This document shows positions 1 through 5,602 of a stretch of 9,060 nt of DNA, piece after piece. Source of the stretch: Bacillota bacterium (GTDB lineage Bacteria > Bacillota > Clostridia > Acetivibrionales > DSM-2933). Made by a program: the position numbers and the translations under genes. Every line of letters starts with the position of its first letter. Position 1 is the stretch's first letter. The stretch is taken from positions 1-9,060 of the forward strand of contig JAEZNF010000151.1 in assembly GCA_023441845.1 (NCBI GenBank). The letters are read 5' to 3'. The notes beneath the pieces were generated by a model. The model was not told the DNA's origin, did no database searches, and saw only the letters and a program-made list of their open reading frames with translations.

Positions 1-642
1 CCCTTCAACCACCATGGAGACTTCATACATCCTACCCATATTCATTCCCTTGGCTTCCCATGCTTTAAAGTGATCGCTGACAGTTATTTTTCCGCTTGTC
101 CTTTTAGATGTACAAACACTCCAATACTGCTGAAAAGTTGAATTTCCCTTAATAGAGGGTCCTGTTCTGGAGTTTGAATAACACTTATATTCACGCCCGT
201 CTACGGTTACTGAGCCATTTCGTCTGCTGGCATCTCCCGGTGGCTCCCATGTACCAAAGCTATCTATTATGTAATATTCAACAAGCGGATCTTCGGTCCA
301 TCCATAGACAGCCAAATATGAATTACCGTTTGGCTGATAGTTGCAGGCATAGTCTACAGTTATACCATTATAGCTCTGCCATGTCTTGGTAGAGCCAAGT
401 TTCTTTCCTGTACGGAATAATATATTATTAATATTACTCCACGAACAACTGAACGTACCGCCTCCGTTTAACGTCATGGTTCCTGTCCCGTTATCCTTCC
501 AGTATTCATAATCATAACCTTCATAAGTACCGGTTGCATTGTTGTTGAACGATGGTCCTGCCTGAACATTTACCGGGAATAAAGCAAACAGGATGGCAAA
601 ACACAAAAAAGTCGAAAAGAGCACCTTCACGTTAGATTTCAT
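1..642 (-). CDS. GH11 endo-1,4-beta-xylanase, secreted (3' end outside window)
   Basis: Secreted enzyme cleaving internal beta-1,4 bonds of xylan with retention of configuration. The frame is open from ATG at 640-642 to the left edge, giving 214 residues with no stop. Residues 1-28 are a signal peptide (Lys near the N-terminus, hydrophobic stretch, probable cleavage after VQA28). The GH11 jelly roll follows: EYWKDNG (W48), NINNILFRTG, VYGWT (Y113), PLVEYYII with nucleophile E122, thumb PSIKG (162-166), FQQYWSV (170-176), HFKAWE, and MYEVSMVVEG, where E213 is the acid/base and the penultimate residue in the window. N73 sits where acid-optimum xylanases carry Asp, which suggests a neutral or alkaline optimum. 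Oddities: C177 replaces the Arg of the usual YWSVR motif, F129 replaces Trp, E133 replaces Arg of TxRP, and the loop before the thumb is one residue short. AAGGGGG lies 9 nt before the start. A linker with dockerin or a binding module could follow outside the window. Confidence 0.95.
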   Translation of the reverse strand, partial: MKSNVKVLFSTFLCFAILFALFPVNVQAGPSFNNNATGTYEGYDYEYWKDNGTGTMTLNGGGTFSCSWSNINNILFRTGKKLGSTKTWQSYNGITVDYACNYQPNGNSYLAVYGWTEDPLVEYYIIDSFGTWEPPGDASRRNGSVTVDGREYKCYSNSRTGPSIKGNSTFQQYWSVCTSKRTSGKITVSDHFKAWEAKGMNMGRMYEVSMVVEG

Positions 643-650
643 TTAACAAT

Positions 651-657
651 TCCCCCT
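651..657 (-). promoter_or_regulatory. Ribosome binding site of the GH11 gene
   Basis: On the minus strand AAAAGGGGGA ends 8-9 nt before the ATG at 642. This is a normal SD position and supports that start, which is also the one giving a complete signal peptide. Confidence 0.7.
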
Positions 658-660
658 TTT

Positions 661-700
661 TTCTTTAACTTTCTTTAATTCTCTTTGAATTTCTTTGAAT
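661..700 (-). repeat. Four tandem 10-bp purine-rich repeats in the xylanase leader
   Basis: Four back-to-back decamers with exact 10-bp period. Read on the plus strand they are TTCTTTAACT, TTCTTTAATT, CTCTTTGAAT and TTCTTTGAAT; in the mRNA they form an A/G-rich, probably unstructured stretch directly before the ribosome binding site. The period is close to one helical turn. Function is unknown: it may be a ribosome standby region, a repeated protein-binding half-site, or simple-sequence slippage. Confidence 0.6.
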
Positions 701-712
701 TTACAATCTTTT

Positions 713-720
713 CCTCCTTT
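713..720 (-). promoter_or_regulatory. Distant SD-like block AAAGGAGG in the xylanase leader (STAB-SD candidate)
   Basis: A near-perfect anti-16S match, AAAGGAGG, lies about 70 nt upstream of the xylanase start. The only start codon at normal spacing is TTG at 704-706, followed at once by TAA, so it serves no real ORF. In Bacillus thuringiensis cry3A a non-translating SD near the mRNA 5' end (STAB-SD) binds ribosomes and blocks 5' decay. The position here, about 25 nt after the predicted transcription start, would fit that role. This is inference from sequence and position. Confidence 0.45.
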
Positions 721-750
721 CTAAAACTTGTATTAGGTATATACATTTTG

Positions 751-780
751 AATATATCATATTTCGCAATAATTTTACAA
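751..780 (-). promoter_or_regulatory. Candidate sigma-A promoter of the GH11 gene
   Basis: On the minus strand -35 TTGTAA (780-775), an 18-bp spacer, and extended -10 TGATATATT (TATATT at 756-751). The predicted start near 744 gives a leader of about 100 nt. The -35 matches 4/6, the -10 matches 5/6, and the TGn extension compensates. The region is very AT-rich, so chance matches are possible. Confidence 0.4.
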
Positions 781-825
781 CAGAATCAAATTCTTGTAAT
801 TTTTGAGTTTATATATCATTTTTCT

Positions 826-848
826 ACAGCATTTTCTGCTAATGCTGT
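826..848. promoter_or_regulatory. 8-bp inverted repeat upstream of the xylanase promoter
   Basis: ACAGCATT and AATGCTGT are perfect reverse complements separated by 7 nt. The element lies about 80-100 bp upstream of the predicted xylanase start, a suitable place for a transcription-factor site. A T5 run directly follows on the plus strand, so it could instead be a weak plus-strand terminator, but there is no plus-strand gene for it to end. Confidence 0.3.
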
Positions 849-1113
849 TTTTAAGGAATATTGAGTTTGGTGTAAAGATATAGTCAGATATGCTATGAAA
901 CGATCAATGATCTAGATTAAAAACTATTTACATATAGTAACTTTTATGCCAGCTACATATGTTGTGAAAATGGTTTATACATAAGCAAATACAATTAAAT
1001 CATCTGCATTTGCAAAACTGAATTTTTAGCGACATGCGAATCAATATATATTCTGCAATATCAAAAATGAATGTAAAATGTTTATTTCAAAATATATAGA
1101 TTAAATTGTTAAC
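849..1113. other. AT-rich intergenic stretch, no gene seen
   Basis: Between the xylanase upstream region and the inverted repeat after metG I find no ORF above about 15 codons with an SD, no tRNA-like or rRNA-like sequence and no convincing riboswitch. A short palindrome GATCAATGATC at 902-912 is the only local symmetry of note. Confidence 0.5.
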
Positions 1114-1173
1114 ATAGGAGACTGAAATATAAATTCGTGATATTTACCCAAAAATTTAATTACAGTCTCCTAT
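1114..1173 (-). terminator. Long inverted repeat after metG, probable 3' hairpin
   Basis: ATAGGAGACTG (1114-1124) and CAGTCTCCTAT (1163-1173) are perfect 11-bp reverse complements with a 38-nt AT-rich interval, starting 6 nt after the metG stop. Inside, AAATAT/ATATTT can form a second small stem. The position suggests a metG 3' end or RNA-stabilising hairpin. The sequence after it on the minus strand (GTTAACAATTTAATC) lacks a continuous U run and the loop is long, so it is not a textbook intrinsic terminator. Confidence 0.45.
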
Positions 1174-1179
1174 AAAATA

Positions 1180-3162
1180 TTACCTTACTTTTGCACCGCT
1201 TTCAATTGCCTTGTCTAAAGCCGCCAGAACCAGCTCCTTGTCATTTGAGGCTGCAAGAATCATTCCCTGCGATTCGATACCTCTTAGCTTCACAGGCTTC
1301 AGGTTTGCAACCAGAATGACATATTTGCCTGCCATGTCCTCCGGAGAATAGTGTTTTGCTATTCCCGAGACAACCTGCCTTATTTCATTTCCCATCTCAA
1401 GCTTAAGTTTAAGAAGTTTATCGGCACCTTCCACCTTTTCAGCCTCCAAAACCTTTGCTACCCTTAAGTCTATCTTTGCAAAATCCTCTATAGAAATAAA
1501 TCCGTCATCCGCTTTAGCATTCCCCTCAGAAGCTTCCTTGCTTTTCTTCGGCTCTTCGGCTGTGTGATTCTTCTCATTTGTACTCGCTCCCGAGATCTTC
1601 TCCAGTTCTTCCATTTCTTTTTTCAGGTCTATTCTCGGGAAAATGACATCTCCTTTTTCCACCTTAATACCCGTCGGATATTTGCCCCATGTGTATACAC
1701 TGTCCCATGAACATGTGTCCTTATTTGCGGCTATGCCTAACTGCTGCCAGATCTTTTCAGGCGTTTCAGGCATAAACGGCTGTATCAGAACGGATATTAT
1801 CCTTATACTCTCGGCAAGATTATACATTACCGCTGCAAGCCTGGAGTTGTTTGACGGGTCCTTAGCTAAAACCCAGGGCATTGTCTCATCAATATATTTA
1901 TTCACCCTTGATACGGCTTTCCAGATTTCCGCAAGGGCATTGTTGAACTGAAGCTTATCCATAAGCTCATCAACCTTTTTGGGCGTCTCCATGACAATGC
2001 TCTTCATATCCCGGTCGAAATCCCCTTCTTTAAGGTCTTCGGGTATTACGCCTCCGAAATACTTATCTATCATGGCAACCGTCCTGCTGACCAGATTTCC
2101 AAGGTCGTTGGCAAGGTCGGAATTAATTCTTTGTATCAGCGCTTCATTTGAAAAAACACCGTCAGAGCCGAAAGGCACCTCTCTTAACAGGAAATAACGT
2201 ATTGCATCCAGTCCGTACTTATTGATTAAAACCACAGGGTCAACTACATTTCCCTTTGACTTGGACATTTTGCCGCCCTCCAGAAGGAGCCAGCCGTGGC
2301 CGTAAATCTGTTTGGGCAGGGGTTCTCCGAGAGCCATGAGCATTGCAGGCCAAATTATTGTGTGGAATCTTACTATTTCCTTTCCTACCAGGTGGACATC
2401 AGCCGGCCAATACTGCCTGTAAGCCGAGTCATCTTCCGACATGTACCCGAGGGCTGTGATATAGTTTGAAAGCGCATCAATCCAGACATATACAACATGC
2501 TTATCGTCAAATGTAACCGGTATTCCCCAGTTGAATGTAGTTCTTGAAACAGCCAGGTCTTCAAGCCCCGGCCTTAAAAAGTTATTGAGCATTTCGTTCT
2601 GCCTTGATACCGGCTGTATGAAATCAGGGTTTTCTTCAATATGCTTTATAAGCCTATCCTGATACTTTGAAAGCTTGAAGAAATAGCTTTCTTCCTTGGT
2701 AAGCTCTACTTCTCTTCCGCAGTCGGGACATTTTCCGTCTACAAGCTGTGTCTTTGTCCAGAATGACTCACAGGGGGTACAGTACCAGCCTTCATATTCG
2801 CTCTTATAAATGTCGCCCTGGTCATACAGCTTTTTAAATATTTTCTGAACAGTCTGTTCATGATATTTGTCGGTTGTTCTTATAAACCTGTCGTTGGTTA
2901 TTTTCATGAGCTTCCAAAGCTCTTTAATCCCTGCAACTATATCGTCAACATATTGCTGGGGGGTAATGCCCTTATCTTCGGCTTTTCTCTGTATCTTCTG
3001 GCCATGCTCATCCGTCCCGGTAAGGAACATCACGTCATAGCCCTTCAGCCTTTTATATCTGGAAATAGCGTCGGCTGCAACCGTCGTATATGAATGCCCG
3101 ATATGCAGCTTATCACTAGGGTAATAGATCGGTGTGGTAATATAAAACTTCTTTTTTTCCAT
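1180..3162 (-). CDS. metG: Methionyl-tRNA synthetase
   Basis: Charges tRNA-Met with methionine in the cytoplasm using ATP. The length of 660 residues is typical of the Bacillus-type enzyme. Class I signatures are present: HIGH at 20-23 and KMSKS at 298-302. The connective domain has one zinc knuckle with C128, C131, C145 and C148. VVYVWIDALSNY (223-234) and LVGKEIVRFHT belong to the Met/ATP pocket. After the helical anticodon-binding domain comes a charged linker rich in E and K (about 520-550), then a C-terminal EMAP-II-like OB domain (about 555-660, FAKIDLRVAKV) that in this group binds tRNA and dimerises. ATG at 3160-3162 is preceded by TAGGAGG with 7-nt spacing. The gene is divergent from the terpene synthase gene, and nothing suggests a functional link between them. 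No T-box or S-box leader is visible in the 176-bp upstream gap. Confidence 0.98.
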   Translation of the reverse strand: MEKKKFYITTPIYYPSDKLHIGHSYTTVAADAISRYKRLKGYDVMFLTGTDEHGQKIQRKAEDKGITPQQYVDDIVAGIKELWKLMKITNDRFIRTTDKYHEQTVQKIFKKLYDQGDIYKSEYEGWYCTPCESFWTKTQLVDGKCPDCGREVELTKEESYFFKLSKYQDRLIKHIEENPDFIQPVSRQNEMLNNFLRPGLEDLAVSRTTFNWGIPVTFDDKHVVYVWIDALSNYITALGYMSEDDSAYRQYWPADVHLVGKEIVRFHTIIWPAMLMALGEPLPKQIYGHGWLLLEGGKMSKSKGNVVDPVVLINKYGLDAIRYFLLREVPFGSDGVFSNEALIQRINSDLANDLGNLVSRTVAMIDKYFGGVIPEDLKEGDFDRDMKSIVMETPKKVDELMDKLQFNNALAEIWKAVSRVNKYIDETMPWVLAKDPSNNSRLAAVMYNLAESIRIISVLIQPFMPETPEKIWQQLGIAANKDTCSWDSVYTWGKYPTGIKVEKGDVIFPRIDLKKEMEELEKISGASTNEKNHTAEEPKKSKEASEGNAKADDGFISIEDFAKIDLRVAKVLEAEKVEGADKLLKLKLEMGNEIRQVVSGIAKHYSPEDMAGKYVILVANLKPVKLRGIESQGMILAASNDKELVLAALDKAIESGAKVR

Positions 3163-3169
3163 TACTATG

Positions 3170-3176
3170 CCTCCTA
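3170..3176 (-). promoter_or_regulatory. metG: Ribosome binding site of metG
   Basis: TAGGAGG on the minus strand, 7 nt before the ATG; a strong SD that fixes the metG start. Confidence 0.8.
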
Positions 3177-3227
3177 AAATAAAAACACTTATATATTATA
3201 ACCCTGGTAAATTTGATTAATAATAAT

Positions 3228-3256
3228 ACTATACATATTTAGAATATTTTTTTCAA
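3228..3256 (-). promoter_or_regulatory. Candidate sigma-A promoter of metG
   Basis: On the minus strand -35 TTGAAA (3256-3251, 5/6), a 17-bp spacer and -10 TATAGT (3233-3228, 5/6), giving a leader of roughly 60 nt. A perfect TATAAT further downstream (3200-3195) has only a poor -35 (TTATTA), so it is a second choice. Confidence 0.55.
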
Positions 3257-3284
3257 GATTCATAATGGCAAATATTAAAACATA

Positions 3285-3313
3285 TTGTTATATATACGCT
3301 TGTACAAAATAAT
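3285..3313 (+). promoter_or_regulatory. Candidate promoter of the terpene synthase gene
   Basis: -35 TTGTTA (3285-3290, 4/6), an exact 17-bp spacer and -10 AATAAT (3308-3313, 5/6), ending 25 bp before the ATG. Transcription would start near 3320, leaving a very short leader that still contains GAGAGGCGG. It lies about 30 bp upstream of the metG -35 element, so the two promoters are back to back without overlap. Confidence 0.45.
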
Positions 3314-3338
3314 TTACCAATGAGAGGCGGCATCTGTT

Positions 3339-4400
3339 ATGAAGGATAAATACTTAAGCGGAACGAAACTTATCGCCAGATATGTTTTAAATGTATTCCC
3401 CAAGGTCGACAGTGAGCTAAAAATTTGGCGCAGTGTTTGTCAAAATGCAAAAGATGATCTATTGGCAAAGCAAGCTTTAGAAAGCATACGGCATAAAAAA
3501 TTCCATGCACAGGGCGGCTCGGTATACGCGCTTTATCCGAAGGTAAACCTCCCGGATGCGGTTAAATTCATTGTATCGTTTCAAACAATAAGCGACTATC
3601 TCGATAATCTGTGCGACCGCTCCGGAGTATTCAATGAAGCTTCATTCCGTAAGCTTCATCTTGCAATGACAGATGCAATCGACCCGGAAGCACAAATCCA
3701 CGATTATTATATAATGTATCCGTTTAAGAAAGACAACGGGTATTTAAGGAGCCTTGTTGAAGAATGCAGGTCGCAAATATTAAAGCTCCCTTCTTACCAT
3801 CTTGTAAAGAATGCAATAAAGAAATACGTTGAGCTGTATACCGATCTTCAGTCCCTGAAGCACCTGCAAAAAGAAGTAAGAGAGCAGAAATTAACCAACT
3901 GGTCAAAAAATTATATCTCTCAATATAAAGACATCACCCAATGGGAATTTTGTGCTGCAACCGGCTCCACTCTAGGCATTTTTGTGCTTTATGCCGCCGC
4001 ATCCGACCCCAACCTTACAAAAGAAGAGGTCGGCTCAATTGAATCGGCCTACTTTCCCTGGGTATGCGGTCTGCATATACTCCTTGACTACTTTATCGAC
4101 ATGAGTGAAGATAAGGAGATGGGTGACCTGAATTTTGTGCATTATTATGAGAATCTCAAGCATTGTGAAGAAAGGCTTTCCTTATTCATTCAGCGGTCTT
4201 TTGAGTGCTGTTCCGTACTGCGTTACCCGGAATTTCACATGACTGTAATAAAGGGACTTCTTTCGATGTATTTGTCTGATCCCAAGGCATTTCTCGGCCT
4301 TAACAGACTGGCAGCCAAAAACCTGACCAAAGCCGGCGGCAAAAAAACCTCCATGTATCATAACATGTGCCGGGTTCTGAGATTTACGGGAATGCTGTAG
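3339..4400 (+). CDS. ytpB: YtpB/DUF2600 family large terpene synthase (tetraprenyl-beta-curcumene synthase-like)
   Basis: In Bacillus subtilis this family (class IB large terpene synthases) cyclises C35 heptaprenyl diphosphate to tetraprenyl-beta-curcumene, the precursor of sporulenes. The 353 residues fit the family length and carry its hallmark blocks as I recall them: KFHAQGGSVYALYP (54-67), the Asp-rich SDYLDNLCDR (85-94; D86, D89, D93) taken as the metal-diphosphate site, HDYYIMYP followed by DNGYLRSLVEEC, WEFCAATGSTLGIF (from W202), and YFPWVCGLHILLDYFID followed by EDKEMGDLNF (D250, D254, E257, D258) as the second metal-binding region. No signal peptide is seen; it is probably cytoplasmic or membrane-associated. 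ATG at 3339 has a modest SD, GAGAGGCGG. It converges on a polyprenyl diphosphate synthase gene 47 bp away. The exact prenyl substrate is not provable from sequence, and no squalene-hopene-type cyclase is in the window. Confidence 0.85.
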   Translation: MKDKYLSGTKLIARYVLNVFPKVDSELKIWRSVCQNAKDDLLAKQALESIRHKKFHAQGGSVYALYPKVNLPDAVKFIVSFQTISDYLDNLCDRSGVFNEASFRKLHLAMTDAIDPEAQIHDYYIMYPFKKDNGYLRSLVEECRSQILKLPSYHLVKNAIKKYVELYTDLQSLKHLQKEVREQKLTNWSKNYISQYKDITQWEFCAATGSTLGIFVLYAAASDPNLTKEEVGSIESAYFPWVCGLHILLDYFIDMSEDKEMGDLNFVHYYENLKHCEERLSLFIQRSFECCSVLRYPEFHMTVIKGLLSMYLSDPKAFLGLNRLAAKNLTKAGGKKTSMYHNMCRVLRFTGML

Positions 4401-4447
4401 TCAAACCCGAAAATATTCCTGACCGTCACATTGCTTCTAATGCCCTA

Positions 4448-5449
4448 TTATGAGGCAGTAAAATCAACCCGCGTTCTCAAGTAATCCGCAAGCTTTAACA
4501 GGGATTCCTTATAAAATGACCCTGGAATTGAACTTAAGGATTGCTTTGCTTTTTCTATATGTGAAAATGCAATTTCCACGCACCTTTCCATTATGCCCGT
4601 TTCCTTTAAGACTGTACAGATTTCCTCCATTACCTCTTCGTCAATACTTTTTCCTTCGATAAGCCCTCGTATCCATGTACCGTATAGATCGTGCTTTAAA
4701 AGCAGGACTATCGGCAATGTAATATTCCCCTGCCGTAAATCCTCGTTCCTGGGTTTGCCCATTGATTCCACACAGCCTTTAAAGTCCAGCAAATCATCAA
4801 TAATTTGAAAAGCAAGCCCCAGATTCATGCCATACTCACCGAGAAGCTCCGTTTCCTCAATACCTGCTCCTGAAATAGCTGCGCCCGATTCACAACAGCA
4901 CTTCAAAAAAACTGCCGTTTTCAATGCAATCTTTTCATAATACTTTTCCAGATTTGTATCGCAATTAAACCGATCTTCGGCTTGAAAGATCTCTCCATGG
5001 CACATATTCCCGATTGCCTCAACCATATAATCCAGACTTTTATAGAGCCTGTTTGACGACAATATGCCAAACGCCTTTGCAAACAAGTAGTCTCCTCCCA
5101 GGACGGCAAAATAATTTCCCCACACCTTGTTTACGGAAGGCTTATTCCGCCTCAAAGGAGAATCGTCTATTATATCGTCATGTACAAGAGAAGCCATGTG
5201 AATCAACTCGGCTGCAACAGCTGCCTTTATAAGACCATCCGTGTTTCCCGAAAAAAGCATCCCGCTGTACAATACCAGCAGCGGCCTCAATCTTTTTCCT
5301 CCGGCGTTTAAAATGTGGCTGTTCATTTCCCTCACCGTCCCCCTGCTGTCCGACAGAGAGTTTATGAGCTCCATTTCAACCATTTCAAGTTCGGATATGT
5401 TAGAGCTGTAGTTTAGTACTGTTTTAAAATTCCCTGTTAAAACTCCCAT
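4448..5449 (-). CDS. hepT: Long-chain polyprenyl diphosphate synthase (heptaprenyl diphosphate synthase component II-like)
   Basis: Trans-isoprenyl chain elongase that condenses IPP units onto an allylic diphosphate. The 333 residues match the family. Motifs: GGKRLRP (50-56), first Asp-rich motif LVHDDIIDDSPLRR (D91, D92, D95), GGDYLFAKA (118-126), HGEIFQ, KTAVFLKCCCESGA, second Asp-rich motif FQIIDDLLDF (D218, D219, D222) and GKPRNEDLRQGNITLP. A small residue (A86) five positions before the first Asp, rather than an aromatic, argues for a long-chain product (C35-C40) over FPP or GGPP. In Bacillus such a subunit pairs with HepS to make the menaquinone side chain; no HepS is in the window, so it may act alone or with a distant partner. 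ATG at 5447-5449 is preceded by AGAGGT with 7-nt spacing. Product options: menaquinone side chain, or substrate for the adjacent YtpB-like enzyme. Confidence 0.88.
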   Translation of the reverse strand: MGVLTGNFKTVLNYSSNISELEMVEMELINSLSDSRGTVREMNSHILNAGGKRLRPLLVLYSGMLFSGNTDGLIKAAVAAELIHMASLVHDDIIDDSPLRRNKPSVNKVWGNYFAVLGGDYLFAKAFGILSSNRLYKSLDYMVEAIGNMCHGEIFQAEDRFNCDTNLEKYYEKIALKTAVFLKCCCESGAAISGAGIEETELLGEYGMNLGLAFQIIDDLLDFKGCVESMGKPRNEDLRQGNITLPIVLLLKHDLYGTWIRGLIEGKSIDEEVMEEICTVLKETGIMERCVEIAFSHIEKAKQSLSSIPGSFYKESLLKLADYLRTRVDFTAS

Positions 5450-5528
5450 TAATGATACCTCTTTTCACCATAATATCAAGCTTACTCTATTTTGTCCTTT
5501 TCTGTGAACTTAATACAATAAAGCTTAA

Positions 5529-5550
5529 ATTATACTGAAAAATCAGTAAT
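5529..5550 (-). promoter_or_regulatory. Perfect TATAAT overlapped by an inverted repeat, upstream of hepT
   Basis: On the minus strand a perfect -10 TATAAT occupies 5534-5529 and overlaps ACTGA (5534-5538) / TCAGT (5543-5547), an inverted repeat with a 4-nt centre that extends imperfectly to AT-rich flanks. The -35 is poor (a TTAC-like sequence at non-ideal spacing). The arrangement would fit a repressor site covering the promoter of the polyprenyl synthase gene 80 bp downstream, but no regulator is known for it. Confidence 0.3.
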
Positions 5551-5602
5551 GTAACATGGAAAATTTTAAATTGACAATTCCATACTGTTTACATTCCATA
5601 TC

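Noticed and set aside
757..780. SigI-type xylanase promoter because of CGAA near 764-767
   Set aside because: No ACCCC-like -35 is found upstream at suitable spacing; the tetramer alone is expected by chance.
892..912. CcpA cre-like site TGAAACGATCAATGA upstream of the xylanase
   Set aside because: It is one base short of the TGnAAnCG half of the cre consensus and sits far upstream of the predicted promoter.
1643..2197. Plus-strand ORFs inside metG and other antisense ORFs (for example 5855-6115 and 8503-8893)
   Set aside because: They lie opposite well-supported genes, have no SD and no recognisable domain; they are frame shadows.
3163..3338. T-box or S-box leader for metG
   Set aside because: Firmicute MetRS genes can have such leaders, but the 176-bp gap lacks the T-box core (AGGGTGGnACCGCG) and also holds the divergent promoter of the terpene synthase gene.
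4401..4457. Shared bidirectional terminator between the convergent terpene synthase and hepT genes
   Set aside because: Only a 4-bp TGCC/GGCA stem without a T run is visible, overlapping the hepT stop codon.
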